Assembly: GCF_947492645.1 (NCBI RefSeq)
Contig: NZ_CANLMZ010000005.1
Location: 186,001-250,000, forward strand
DNA length: 64,000 nt
Origin: an uncultured Pontibacter sp.
GTDB lineage: Bacteria; Bacteroidota; Bacteroidia; Cytophagales; Hymenobacteraceae
Reading direction: 5' to 3'
A program made the position numbers and the translations under genes. The notes beneath the pieces were generated by a model that was not told where the DNA came from, did no database searches, and worked only from the letters and a program-made list of their open reading frames with translations. Numbering within the stretch: position 1 is the first letter of the stretch; each line of letters begins with the position of its first letter. Shown here piece after piece: positions 1 to 10,100 of the stretch.

Positions 1-1
1 A

Positions 2-232
2 CTAAACATTTTTGATACTGGCACTATATCTCAAATTTGGGTATATCCACTACAGCTGCTCAACATCTTTGAGGTAATATATTGGTTTTTCCTCGCTTTT
101 GGTATTAAGCAGCTTATTAACTCCGATTTTGATAAATCACTACGCCTTGTTCTTAGCAGCTATTTACCAGCTATGCTTTTGTGGGTTGTTTTTATTATGT
201 TTTTGACTGTTACGCTCAATCCAAATATATAG
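2..232 (+). CDS. C-terminal fragment of a membrane protein (5' end outside window)
   Basis: An open frame runs from the window edge to a TAG at 230-232, giving about 76 residues. It holds two hydrophobic segments, one around IFEVIYWFFLAFGI and one around YLPAMLLWVVFIMFLTV. The stop lies one base before the ATG of the next gene, so the two are probably cotranscribed. The overall look (a short loop with SDFDKSLR between helices) resembles the last helices of Yip1-type integral membrane proteins, which often sit in Bacteroidota peptide-export clusters. That family assignment is inference from a fragment only. Confidence 0.6.
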   Translation, partial: LNIFDTGTISQIWVYPLQLLNIFEVIYWFFLAFGIKQLINSDFDKSLRLVLSSYLPAMLLWVVFIMFLTVTLNPNI

Positions 233-233
233 T

Positions 234-749
234 ATGAAGAAGCCTTTACTCTTCTTAGTAGCCCTTCTTTTTGTAAGCGCCTTGGCATTCATGTCAGTTG
301 AAATTTACTCAAAAAGCAAACAGAATGAAGAAAATAAGCTAACAAGACAAACCCTACCAACTCTCCAATTTTATACTTTAGACTCTCTTGCAGTATCAAA
401 TAGTATTGTAGAAGTAGGCAGCAGCACCTGCATCGTCTACTTTGACCCTGATTGTAGCCATTGTGAAAGTGAAACAAAAGAAATAACAAGTAATATTGAA
501 AGGTTTGGGCATTCACAAATCTTTATGATTTCGGCAAATACACCAAAAAAAATAGCAGACTTTACCAAACAATTTCACTTAGGCTCCTACCCTACCATAC
601 AAGTGCTTTGGGATAAAGAGCATTTGTTCTACAAGCTATTTGGTAATGCAACTGTACCTTCTGTGTACATCTACGACAGGCAGCAGCAATTAGTAAAAGA
701 ATACTTTGGCGAAGTTAAGGCTGAAGCTATCATAAAGCACTTACACTAG
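234..749 (+). CDS. Membrane-anchored thioredoxin-like (TlpA/redoxin type) protein
   Basis: A 171-residue protein. The first 25 residues form a hydrophobic N-terminal anchor or uncleaved signal, so the rest should face the periplasm. The thioredoxin-like core carries FDPDCSHCESE, a CxxC redox pair (CSHC) after a beta strand, and later the cis-proline-like segment ATVPSVYIYD. It therefore probably reduces or oxidises disulfides of exported proteins. It starts one base after the upstream membrane gene and lies 132 bases before a C39 peptidase exporter. The context suggests that it handles cysteines of an exported peptide, as in double-glycine peptide systems, but no substrate gene is in the window. 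Confidence 0.8.
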   Translation: MKKPLLFLVALLFVSALAFMSVEIYSKSKQNEENKLTRQTLPTLQFYTLDSLAVSNSIVEVGSSTCIVYFDPDCSHCESETKEITSNIERFGHSQIFMISANTPKKIADFTKQFHLGSYPTIQVLWDKEHLFYKLFGNATVPSVYIYDRQQQLVKEYFGEVKAEAIIKHLH

Positions 750-881
750 GCAATCATGCTCAATTTCTGCGAGTACTGCCCCTACTATAATTAATATAAA
801 ATAGACTTTCAAGCACTTAATTAAAACCTGTTAAGTTTAACGTGATAATATTGCCCTGCTATACCACTACATTTAAACAAA

Positions 882-3059
882 ATGTCTTCTCCAGCTAAAC
901 AAATCACCAGAACCTTCCAGCGCCAACATGACCAAAGTGACTGCGGCGTTACCTGTTTATTAAATGTTATTAAGTACCATGGCGGAAATCAAACGCTTGA
1001 AAAGCTGCGCCAGGAAAGCGGTACCAGTATAAGTGGAACTACACTCCTTGGTTTATACCAATGTGCTAGTAAAAATGGATTTGAGGTGCAGGGGGTTGAA
1101 ATGGACTTTGACCACCTTAACCAGCAACAGGAGCCTGTTATACTACATGTCCTTCTCGAAAACAGATTGCAGCATTATGTTATTTGCTATGGTAAACAGC
1201 ATAACTCATCTGGCAACTTCCTGATAGGTGACCCTGGTAAAGGACTTGTAGAAATGAGTGAGGAGGAATTAAGCCAGATATGGCAGAGTAAAGCTGCATT
1301 ACTGTTAAAACCAAATACTGAATTTGTACATCAAAAAACTGAGCGGCAGAATAAATGGCAATGGTTTAGAAAATTGATTCAGGAAGATGTTAACATCCTT
1401 ATAATCAATATTGTTTTAGGACTTGTCACTACTATTGCAAGTTTATCTACAGCAATTTTCTCTCAGAAACTTATTGATGATATCTTGCCGGCTGGAAAGC
1501 TAGACAGGTTAATTCTTGGATTAGTACTGCTGCTTATCATACTCCTATTTAAAAGTGCGCTCACTTACCTTAGGCAACATTTTGTATTGCAGCAAAGCAA
1601 AGACTTTAACGAGCGCATTACGGGTAGTTTTCTGCAGGCTCTTTTTTACCTGCCAAAGTCGTTCTTCGACCATCGCAAAACAGGCGACATGACGGCTCGG
1701 CTTAACGATACACAGCGCATCCAAAAAAACATTGCCTATGTTACAGGAACTGTATTTGTAGATATACTTGTAATTGGGGTAACGCTTACTTTCCTTTTCA
1801 TCTATTCTGTACCAGTTGCGCTTCTTAGCCTTGTATTTATACCAATCATAGTATTTACGGTGCTCAAGTTTATCAACCCGATAAAAAGACAACAACAGCA
1901 GGTTATGGCTGCCTACGCCCGTACCGAAAGCAGCTACGTTGATCATATACAAGGTATAGCTACAATAAAGGAGAACAACCGCGAAAGCTTTTTTGCTAAT
2001 GTAACGCAGCAAATATTCGGGCTATTTCAGACATCCTCCTTTGAGTTGGGCAAGGTGGCTAATAAGTTTATGTTTATTTCAGAGGCACTCGGTGTGGTAA
2101 TGACAGTAGCTATACTTTCCTTTTCATCATACCTGGTAATTCAGGAGCAATTAAAAATTGGTGAAATGGTCGCTATTATATCAATGGCTGGAAGTTTATT
2201 ACCCTCTGTGCATCGACTATCACAAACAAATCTACAAATACAGGAAGCATATATTGCCTTTGATAGAATGTATGAATTTGTATCAGTAAAGCCTGAGTTT
2301 GAACAAAAAGAATTAACAGAAAATAGACTTGATTTTAAACACTTGGATGTGCAGCGTGTTGCCTTCCGATTCCCTGGCAGAAAAGCTATTCTTCAGGACA
2401 TCTCTTTTAGTTTAAGTAAAGGAGAGTTAATTGCTATACTTGGAGAGAGCGGATGCGGCAAAAGTACTACCCTGCAATTACTTCAAAGTTTCTATCATCC
2501 CGAGAAAGGCTCTATCTTGGTAAACGGAGAGAATATCAAACAATTTGATATAACTAGGTGGCGTAGTGTCATTGCTACAGTACCTCAAGACATTAAGGTA
2601 TTTAATAGTACTCTATTAGATAATGTAACATTAGGAGAAGCAGTCGGATCCATACAGGAATTTCATACCTTTTGCCAAAAGTATGGCTTTGATCGTTTTT
2701 TCCTTGAGTTTCCGCAGGGATATTTAACCTTAGTAGGAGAAGAAGGCATCAATATGTCTGGTGGGCAGAAACAAATAATGGCAATTGCTCGTGCTTTGTT
2801 TAAACAACCACAGCTACTGCTCCTTGACGAGGCAACATCTGCTATGGACAGAAATACTGAGCGTTTTATACTTAATCTGCTACAGCAGCTTAAAGCTGAA
2901 ATGGGAGTAGTTATAGTAACTCACCGTATCCATACTGCTAAGTCCGCTGATAGAATTTACCTTATTGAAGAAGGTGTCATTAGTGATTGTGGAAATCATG
3001 AAAGCTTAGTACAGAAAGATAATTTGTATAGCCAATCTCTAGCTGATTATATTAACTAA
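882..3059 (+). CDS. C39 peptidase-containing ABC exporter (bacteriocin/double-glycine peptide type)
   Basis: A 725-residue three-domain exporter. The N-terminal C39 cysteine peptidase has QSDCGVTCL with the likely nucleophile Cys21, a His in QHYVICYG and an Asp in IGDPGKG; this domain cleaves leader peptides after Gly-Gly. A six-helix ABC transmembrane domain follows at about residues 165-440. The ATPase domain has Walker A GESGCGKST near 520, Q-loop PQDIKVF, signature MSGGQKQ, Walker B LLLLDEATSAMD and H-loop VTHR. The length is normal for the family. It is the best evidence that the left edge belongs to a ribosomal peptide secretion cluster. The cargo and the HlyD-type partner are not visible and probably lie upstream. 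Confidence 0.93.
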   Translation: MSSPAKQITRTFQRQHDQSDCGVTCLLNVIKYHGGNQTLEKLRQESGTSISGTTLLGLYQCASKNGFEVQGVEMDFDHLNQQQEPVILHVLLENRLQHYVICYGKQHNSSGNFLIGDPGKGLVEMSEEELSQIWQSKAALLLKPNTEFVHQKTERQNKWQWFRKLIQEDVNILIINIVLGLVTTIASLSTAIFSQKLIDDILPAGKLDRLILGLVLLLIILLFKSALTYLRQHFVLQQSKDFNERITGSFLQALFYLPKSFFDHRKTGDMTARLNDTQRIQKNIAYVTGTVFVDILVIGVTLTFLFIYSVPVALLSLVFIPIIVFTVLKFINPIKRQQQQVMAAYARTESSYVDHIQGIATIKENNRESFFANVTQQIFGLFQTSSFELGKVANKFMFISEALGVVMTVAILSFSSYLVIQEQLKIGEMVAIISMAGSLLPSVHRLSQTNLQIQEAYIAFDRMYEFVSVKPEFEQKELTENRLDFKHLDVQRVAFRFPGRKAILQDISFSLSKGELIAILGESGCGKSTTLQLLQSFYHPEKGSILVNGENIKQFDITRWRSVIATVPQDIKVFNSTLLDNVTLGEAVGSIQEFHTFCQKYGFDRFFLEFPQGYLTLVGEEGINMSGGQKQIMAIARALFKQPQLLLLDEATSAMDRNTERFILNLLQQLKAEMGVVIVTHRIHTAKSADRIYLIEEGVISDCGNHESLVQKDNLYSQSLADYIN

Positions 3060-3091
3060 AAATGGTAAAAGCTTATTGAAGCACAACACAC

Positions 3092-3135
3092 ATAAAAGTC
3101 AAAGGCTCGGCAATTGCCGGGCCTTTGACTTTTAT
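3092..3135. terminator. Bidirectional terminator between converging genes
   Basis: A long inverted repeat with 15-bp outer arms (ATAAAAGTCAAAGGC and its complement) continues after one G-T wobble into CGGCAA/TTGCCG. A and T runs flank it on both sides, so it can end both the exporter transcript and the converging permease transcript. Confidence 0.85.
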
Positions 3136-3136
3136 C

Positions 3137-4345
3137 CTAATCGAACTTAATTGCTTTTACGGGCTTAATACGGGCCACCATGGCAGCAGGTATAAGTATA
3201 GCTAGCATGGTAAGCACCAAGGTAACGACATTTAAAATCAACACCATTCCGAAGTTCCAGCTAATTGGAACGCGGTCCATATAATAGTTTTCAGGATCTA
3301 GCGGTATAAATTCGAAATAATATTGCAGCGCACAGAAACCAAGACCTATGACGTTACCCCAAAGTAGCCCTTTCAGCGTCAGACTTAATCCTCTAAAAAC
3401 AAATATCTTTCTGATTTGAGCATCGGTGGCACCTACTGCTTTCAGTACACCAATCATGTTAATTCGCTCAATAATCATGATAAACACCGTAGATACCATA
3501 TTGAAAGTGGCCACAAAAGTTATGAGTACCAAGAAGATAACAACATTCTTTTGCAGCAGCTTAAGCCAGTCAAAAAGTTGGGCGTGGCGGTCTGTGATTT
3601 TCTCCAGCTGCAGGTCATAATTCATTTGGTCAAACACCTGCTCTGCCACCTGGTCAATCTGGTTAAAATCTGTCAGCACTATTTCAATGCCTCCGGCAAG
3701 GGAATCAGGCCAGTTGTTCAGTTCACGTATCAGGCCAATGTCTCCGATGACGAAAACCTCGTCAAACTCCTCCAGGCCGGTATTAAAAATGCCTTTAACC
3801 TTTAGCTTGCGTGCCCGGGGCGGTGTCTGGATAAAATAGAAGATAGCCTCATCACCGATGTCCAGCTGAAGCTTTGATGCAATGGTTTGACTTAGTAGCA
3901 CATCCAACGACGACGATGAATCATTGTAGGCAATCAGTTCACCGCTTTTAAGATTCTGCTGCATGGCACTCAGGTCGTAATCCCTGCCCACACCTTTCAG
4001 CACCACACCCAGTACCTCATCTTCTGTTTTGATGATGGCAGTTTTACGGGCGAACGGCTGTATTTTTTTAACTCCTACAATCGAATCTGTAAGGCCGATA
4101 TTCTTGCTTATAGGTGCACCCTCGTAGGAGTTGTTCGTATCATACTTGGAAACCTGCAGGTGCGAGCCAAAGCTGAATATCTTGTCTCGTATCTCATTTC
4201 GGAAGCCTTCTAGTATAGCAAAAGACACAATCATGATAGCAATGCCTGCTGCTATGCTTATAATTGCTATTTTTGTAACCGACGATGTAAACGTGCCGGC
4301 CTGCACTTCGGATATTTTATCGGATATGTACTTGGAGATGTTCAC
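3137..4345 (-). CDS. FtsX/LolC-E family ABC transporter permease
   Basis: A 402-residue permease with the MacB/FtsX layout. One N-terminal helix (about residues 23-45) is followed by a large periplasmic domain (about 50-265), then three C-terminal helices (about 268-295, 315-345 and 370-395). The end ARIKPVKAIKFD is typical of lipoprotein-releasing or MacB-type permeases. The start is GTG at 4345; an in-frame stop 12 bases upstream leaves no better choice. No ATPase gene adjoins it, so it must use one encoded elsewhere. The substrate (lipoprotein sorting or efflux) cannot be told from sequence. Confidence 0.85.
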   Translation of the reverse strand: MNISKYISDKISEVQAGTFTSSVTKIAIISIAAGIAIMIVSFAILEGFRNEIRDKIFSFGSHLQVSKYDTNNSYEGAPISKNIGLTDSIVGVKKIQPFARKTAIIKTEDEVLGVVLKGVGRDYDLSAMQQNLKSGELIAYNDSSSSLDVLLSQTIASKLQLDIGDEAIFYFIQTPPRARKLKVKGIFNTGLEEFDEVFVIGDIGLIRELNNWPDSLAGGIEIVLTDFNQIDQVAEQVFDQMNYDLQLEKITDRHAQLFDWLKLLQKNVVIFLVLITFVATFNMVSTVFIMIIERINMIGVLKAVGATDAQIRKIFVFRGLSLTLKGLLWGNVIGLGFCALQYYFEFIPLDPENYYMDRVPISWNFGMVLILNVVTLVLTMLAILIPAAMVARIKPVKAIKFD

Positions 4346-4379
4346 TCGCGCTTGTTTCTAATATGCCTTAAAGATAGGT

Positions 4380-5630
4380 ATGAATTTTGATTTATCCCTT
4401 ATGACTATGACACAGCCTATGCTATTCCTTTTTACTTCGGCGGTGCTTGCCTTTAGCGCATGCACTCCTAAGCAGGCACCTGCCACACAACCTGAGACCG
4501 CACAAGTTCAAACAGAAGCTGCTGCCCCAGTAGCGAAACCGATGCAAACCGGAGCCGAACAACTTGATTTATACTTGCCAAAGCTTGCAGGTAAGCGCGT
4601 GGGCATGGTGGTCAACCAGACATCCACCATTGGCCAGACACACTTAGTTGATACTTTGCTGGCCCGTGGTGTAAAGATTACAACCATATTCGCTCCTGAG
4701 CATGGCTTTAGAGGCGATGCCGACGCAGGTGCATACGTAAAAGACGCAAAAGATACTAAAACAGGCTTGCCTATTATTTCGCTTTACGGCGCCAACAAAA
4801 AGCCGAAGGCTGAGCAAATCAAAGATCTTGATGTACTGCTGTTTGACATACAGGATGTGGGAACGCGCTACTATACGTACATCAGCACCATGCATTATGT
4901 AATGGAGGCTGCCGCCGAAAATGGAAAAGAAGTGCTTATACTTGACAGGCCAAACCCGAACGGGCACTACGTGGATGGTCCGGTACTGGAAAAAGAGCAT
5001 ACCTCTTTTGTAGGGATGCACCCAATTCCGATCGTTCATGGTTTAACGGTAGGCGAGCTTGCCAACATGATCAATGGCGAAAAATGGCTGGAGGGACAGC
5101 GCCAGGCAAAGATCACGGTGGTGCCTGTAGCTAACTATACACATAAAATGCCTTACTCTTTACCTGTAAAGCCATCACCTAACCTGCCAAACGATCAGGC
5201 TATCAAACTTTATACTTCCATCTGCTTTTTCGAGGGTACTGATGTGAGTGTGGGTCGTGGCACGCCAACTCCGTTCCAGGTAATTGGTAGCCCATACTAT
5301 ACTAAGAAGACTTTCAGCTTTAAACCTGTAAGCACGCCAGGCGCTACAAATCCTCCGCATAAGGATGTAGTTTGCTATGGCAAGGATTTAACAAATGTAG
5401 CGGTTGCAGATAAAGTTGACCTATCTTACCTGCTGGATATGTACCAGAACTCAAGCAACAAGGATAAGTTCTTTAACAACTTTTTCGAGAAGCTAGCAGG
5501 TACATCTAAGCTAAGAGAGCAGGTTATAGCTGGTAAAACCGAAGCAGAGATTAGAGCCACTTGGGAGCCAGGCCTAAGCAACTACAAGAAAATGCGCAAG
5601 CAGTACCTGATGTACCCAGACTTTGAGTAA
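4380..5630 (+). CDS. namZ: NamZ-type exo-beta-N-acetylmuramidase (DUF1343) lipoprotein
   Basis: A 416-residue exported lipoprotein: a hydrophobic N-terminus ends in a lipobox FSAC near residue 28, followed by a Pro/Ala/Thr-rich linker. The rest matches the DUF1343 family from KRVGMVVNQTS through FAPEHGFRG, LLFDIQDVGTRYYTYISTM, LDRPNPNG, PIVHGLTVGELA, KPSPNLPN and FFEGTDVSVGRGT. Family knowledge: the Bacillus NamZ removes terminal MurNAc from peptidoglycan fragments, so the likely role is cell-wall recycling or scavenging. It is divergent from the permease with only 34 bases between them and is followed by its own terminator. Confidence 0.88.
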   Translation: MNFDLSLMTMTQPMLFLFTSAVLAFSACTPKQAPATQPETAQVQTEAAAPVAKPMQTGAEQLDLYLPKLAGKRVGMVVNQTSTIGQTHLVDTLLARGVKITTIFAPEHGFRGDADAGAYVKDAKDTKTGLPIISLYGANKKPKAEQIKDLDVLLFDIQDVGTRYYTYISTMHYVMEAAAENGKEVLILDRPNPNGHYVDGPVLEKEHTSFVGMHPIPIVHGLTVGELANMINGEKWLEGQRQAKITVVPVANYTHKMPYSLPVKPSPNLPNDQAIKLYTSICFFEGTDVSVGRGTPTPFQVIGSPYYTKKTFSFKPVSTPGATNPPHKDVVCYGKDLTNVAVADKVDLSYLLDMYQNSSNKDKFFNNFFEKLAGTSKLREQVIAGKTEAEIRATWEPGLSNYKKMRKQYLMYPDFE

Positions 5631-5660
5631 AGTATCGTTATCATAACTCAACATTAATTT

Positions 5661-5698
5661 TAAAAGCAACCCTAATTTGTAACGCAGGGTTGCTTTTA
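5661..5698 (+). terminator. Intrinsic terminator after namZ
   Basis: 13-bp inverted repeat TAAAAGCAACCCT with its complement across a 12-base loop. The 3' arm ends in a T-run. The TATACTT word begins right behind it at 5696. Confidence 0.8.
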
Positions 5699-5711
5699 TA
5701 CTTTATTTAAC

Positions 5712-6641
5712 ATGAAGAGAGATTTACGGATAGTTTTTATGGGTACACCGGATTTTGCCGTACCTACCCTACAAACACTTGTCGAGCATAAGTATACTAT
5801 AGTAGCCGTTGTAACCGCCCCCGATAAACCAGCCGGACGCGGACAGAAAATCCACCAGTCGCCGGTAAAGGAGTACGCTGCTTCGCAGGGTATCCCGGTA
5901 CTACAGCCTACTAACCTAAAGTCGGAGGCTTTTCTGGAGGAGCTGCGCAGCTACAATGCAAACCTGCAAATAATTGTGGCCTTCAGGATGCTGCCTGAAG
6001 TGGTTTGGAGCATGCCAGAGTTAGGCTCTTTTAACATTCATGGTTCACTCTTGCCACAATATCGTGGTGCGGCGCCTATCAACTGGGCTATTATCAACGG
6101 CGAGAAAGAAACAGGCGTTACTTCTTTTTTCCTGAAGCACGAAATAGATACCGGTGACCTGATTTTTCAGGAGCGGGTGCCGGTGCTTGAAGAGGATGAC
6201 TTTGGCAGCATGTATGAAAAGCTAAAGCATACCGGTGCAGAGCTCGCGCTGCGTACGGTGCAGGCCATTGAAATTGGAGAAATAATAACACAGCCACAGG
6301 TAACCTCCTCTGAAACCAAGCATGCGCCCAAAATTTTTAAAGAAACCTGCGAGATTAACTGGAATCATCCGGCACAGCAGGTACGTAACTTTATTCGCGG
6401 TTTAAGCCCCTACCCTGCCGCCTGGGCCCGTTTCCAGGACAAGGCTTTTAAGATATTTAAAGTTGATGCGTTGGAGAATTCAGCTTATACTTCTGAGCCC
6501 GGCACCATCCATACCGACAATAAAACTTTCCTGCATGTGCAAACCGCTGCCGGTGCCATTTCTATACTTGATCTGCAAATGGAAGGAAAGAAACGAATGC
6601 CAATTCAGGATTTGCTGAGAGGTTATACTTTTAACGTGTAA
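5712..6641 (+). CDS. fmt: Methionyl-tRNA formyltransferase
   Basis: A 309-residue enzyme that formylates initiator Met-tRNA using 10-formyl-tetrahydrofolate. The N-terminal Rossmann domain begins RIVFMGTPDFAVPTL. The catalytic block FNIHGSLLPQYRGAAPINW carries the Asn and His of the active site, and the catalytic Asp follows in LKHEIDTGDL. A C-terminal OB-fold domain completes the usual length. It is followed two bases later by folA, which regenerates tetrahydrofolate, so the two form a folate/translation-initiation operon. Confidence 0.97.
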   Translation: MKRDLRIVFMGTPDFAVPTLQTLVEHKYTIVAVVTAPDKPAGRGQKIHQSPVKEYAASQGIPVLQPTNLKSEAFLEELRSYNANLQIIVAFRMLPEVVWSMPELGSFNIHGSLLPQYRGAAPINWAIINGEKETGVTSFFLKHEIDTGDLIFQERVPVLEEDDFGSMYEKLKHTGAELALRTVQAIEIGEIITQPQVTSSETKHAPKIFKETCEINWNHPAQQVRNFIRGLSPYPAAWARFQDKAFKIFKVDALENSAYTSEPGTIHTDNKTFLHVQTAAGAISILDLQMEGKKRMPIQDLLRGYTFNV

Positions 6642-6643
6642 AT

Positions 6644-7129
6644 ATGGTAAGCATTATTGTAGCCACCTCAGAGAACAATGTAATTGGCAGGGATAACCAG
6701 CTGATCTGGCACCTGCCTGCCGATCTAAAGCATTTTAAGCAGCTAACGATGGGGCACCCAATACTGATGGGCCGCAAAACCTATGAGTCAATTGGCAAAC
6801 CGCTGCCAGGCCGCACTTCCATCATCATCACCCGCCAAAAAGATTTCAAGGCCGAAGGTTGCCTTGTTGCATACTCGGTGCAGGAGGCTATTATAAAAGC
6901 AAAAGAACTGGACGAGCAAGTGTATATTATTGGCGGGGCAGAGATCTACAGACAAGCTTTACCGCTAACCGATTGTATTGAATTAACAAAAATCCACCAC
7001 AGTTTTGACGGAGACACTTATTTTCCTGAAATAAAGGAGCAAGAATGGCAGGTAGTGGCAGAAGAAAAGCATGATCCTGACGAAAAAAATAAGTACAGCT
7101 ATACTTTCCTGACTCTTAAAAGAAAATAA
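6644..7129 (+). CDS. folA: Dihydrofolate reductase
   Basis: A 161-residue enzyme reducing dihydrofolate to tetrahydrofolate with NADPH. The N-terminal pattern IVATSENNVIGRDNQLIWHLPADLKHFK includes the catalytic acidic residue in PADLKHF. The cofactor-binding parts PILMGRKTYESIG, RTSIIITR and VYIIGGAEIY are all present. The length is standard for chromosomal FolA. The gene starts two bases after fmt and is closed by the strong hairpin at 7128-7181. Confidence 0.97.
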   Translation: MVSIIVATSENNVIGRDNQLIWHLPADLKHFKQLTMGHPILMGRKTYESIGKPLPGRTSIIITRQKDFKAEGCLVAYSVQEAIIKAKELDEQVYIIGGAEIYRQALPLTDCIELTKIHHSFDGDTYFPEIKEQEWQVVAEEKHDPDEKNKYSYTFLTLKRK

Positions 7130-7181
7130 GTATAAAACAGAAGAGGCCGCTACTGCTAGCGGCCTCTTCTGTTTTATACTT
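7128..7181. terminator. Perfect 25-bp inverted-repeat terminator framed by the AAGTATA heptamer
   Basis: The arms 7128-7152 and 7157-7181 are exact complements around a 4-base loop (ctgc). Each outer end is the heptamer (AAGTATA on the left, TATACTT on the right), followed inward by AAACAG and a G+C-rich core GAGGCCGCTA. It serves both folA and porU, which converge here. Confidence 0.93.
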
Positions 7182-7189
7182 GGCAAGGA

Positions 7190-10100
7190 TTAGCGCAGTA
7201 TGTAAATTTTACCGTAACCGTTCTTAAACGATTTATCTCCGGTCTTATACATGTGCTTCATGCCATCGTCCACTTGGCTCATTACCACACGGTACAGGTA
7301 AACGCCATTGGCAAGTTTGTCACCGTATGCATCTGTTCCATCCCAGGCATATTCTGTTTTATTATTGCCTATCCTGATAGGGCCGATCTCTTCTTTCATG
7401 ATTTCCTTTACGACCTTACCCGTCACAGTCATGATCTGTATCTTGAGATGCTCAGGCACCTGGTTACCGGTTAGGGTAAAGATAAAATTCGTTTTAGTAG
7501 AGAATGGGTTCGGGAATGGGTAGAAGTTTGTGATCTTAGACTCGTTCACTACCTCAAAGCTAATGCGGTAAGGCGACACTCCTGAAGCTCTGCCTGCCAT
7601 ATCACGGGCACGCACCTCTAGCGTATACTTGCCATTTTCCAGCTTCTCAGGTTTATACTCCAATCTAAAGTCATTTTTCTCATCTGCCGGGAAGTAGCGG
7701 ACCTCACTTGGATTATTCATTAACGAGACATCCAGCTCGTTTCCGTTCGGATCCAAAAGAATCACAGACATAGTAGATGGGTCTTGCAGAAAAACAAAGC
7801 GGTTCTCGTCTTTCACAGTTATACTTATTAAAGGGCTAGGTGCTACCAGTTCGCCATCCAGGATATGTACGCCATCAAAAGCAACATCCATGATAGGATG
7901 CAGTTTTGGCCTTGTCGCGAACTTAACTTCGTACACATTATTAAAGTATTGCTGCTCCGGCAAAACGCGTGGGTTTACAAATATATTAAGCTTGTATTCG
8001 CCCTCTAATTGCAACGTAGAAATAGTGCGCTGGAAATTTACAGTTTCGTTTGGCCCGATAGGCTTAATTTTAAACCTCGTCACTACCGGATCTGATTTCT
8101 CTCCTGTAAGCGTTAACTCTACAGTTACAGAATCCTGGAAAGCAGTTGGTGTAAGGTTCTGAAATGCCATTGGCACAGTTATACTTCCTTTTGTGGCTTG
8201 CTCTGTAAGTATGGCTTCGCTTATGTTTACCAAATCTGGTCTGATCACGCCCTCCGGAGCTGCATCGTGGTACACAAACCATTCTCTTAATTGCGGAGCC
8301 GTTCTATCTTGTTCATCAGATAGCTGGGCCTTTAGCCTAAGCGATGGATACTCTGAAGCATTTATAGTTGACAGATCAAATATCTTTTGGGAAACCTCTT
8401 CCACTAAAACCTTTTCCTCACCTTTTGCATTAATCCCAATCAGGCTTAACTGGTAAGTGTCATCTCCATTTTTATACTTTTCGATATTATGGTGCAGCGA
8501 AGTCCATTTAAGCGCAGGACCGATGATTGTAGATGTGATGGTACCCTCTGTTTGTCTTGAGTATAGCACATCATTCATAATCACTACCTGAGACGTAATC
8601 GGTGTCGTTTCGTCAGTAACCCCTGTCTGCTCCTTAGCTGTTCCGGGCGCTGCTCCTTTCTGGCCAATAATACCGAAAGGATAACTGTTCTTCAGGTCGT
8701 TGATTAACGTTGATCCGATCTGACCAAACGCTGCTTTTTGTGCTCCCGTAAAACTCTCAAAAGGCACTTTGTTTACAGTCATGGCCACCACGTAATGCCC
8801 TTGTGGCACCGCATTTATAAAAGCGATAATCTTCTCTCTGTTGGCAGCAACATTCATGTCGCCAAATTCATAGATGTAAGGATAACTCTGACAGAAGGAT
8901 GCTCCTAAGCCTTCTACTTTTTTCAAGGTTTTGTCATTGATCACAATGGCAAATATCCGCCCTGTAGCGCTACCACCTGGGTCGCTACAAGAACCTTCGA
9001 ATACCCTTATGCCATCCAAGTAGATGCCGTAAGGCGAATTTGTAAATCGAAAATCGCCCCCAACTGTTTTTATTGCTATCTCCGCTTTAATCCGATCGAA
9101 ATTCCAGTTTACACTTTCTTTCCCTTCGTTGGCAAGTTTACTTGTAGTTGCGGTTTTAAATTGCCCGTAGTGGCTCTGAGACCATCCGTTGCCACCGTTT
9201 GGAATAAAGCGGAATGAACTCGCAGCCCATGCCGTATCTTCGCCGGCTGCGTAAGTTGCAAACCTGGCGCGCCAGTAATATACTGTGCTGTCAGTATCAG
9301 CGGCTCCTTTGGGTAAGTTCACATCCCATGATGGCATTAACGTATAAGCTGAAGTATGGCTTTGCTTTAGCGGACTATTAAATGCTTGGGTGGTATCCAG
9401 CTCGAAGTAAAAACCCTTCGTATTGGTGTTAAGCTGAGTTGCCTGCACAGCCAACGTTACTTTGGTTGTATTCACAATACCATAGTTAGATGGGCTTAAA
9501 GCCACCAAACCGCTTATAGGGAAAAAGTGTTGAAAAGTAGCTGTATTGTTCCCTTCGTTTAATTCATCCACCGCATTTGTGCCATCCAGTTTAACCTCAA
9601 AGGAGTTCATGCCTAGTGCCGACATACCTTTGTTGTTTAGTTTTAGCCGCACTTTGCCCGCCCTCATAATCGGACCTACCTTTATTGGATCGTAGGATAC
9701 AGTACTGTTGTTTGCAAGGGTTCTGGTAACAGTAACAGTTACAGAGTCAGTAATGACCTTGCCGAGGTTATTTACATTTACCGTAACAACAAACTCATCC
9801 GCAGTGGCAATTACTGTTTCGCCTGCTGGGCTAGTTACGCTAAAGCTATTATCCTTAAACAAGTAATCAGGCTTGCTCGGATTGTATACTTTAAGCGCAG
9901 GGTCGCCTTGTAAGGCCATCTCAGCTACCATGGCAGTAGCGATGTCGTTGCTTGTAGTCTGCGCTACGCGGTTTACAGTTTCCTGCTGCACCCGGCCTAA
10001 GGTAGCGCCATAAAACGCTTCTTCCTCAAACGCTACTGTGTAGAAGTATGACGAATACAAATCCAGGAAATTCATATAGCCTGCTCCCACATGAGCTATC

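Noticed and set aside
1545..2012. 155-codon frame on the minus strand inside the exporter gene
   Set aside because: It lies fully inside a well-supported gene in antisense and has no domain pattern.
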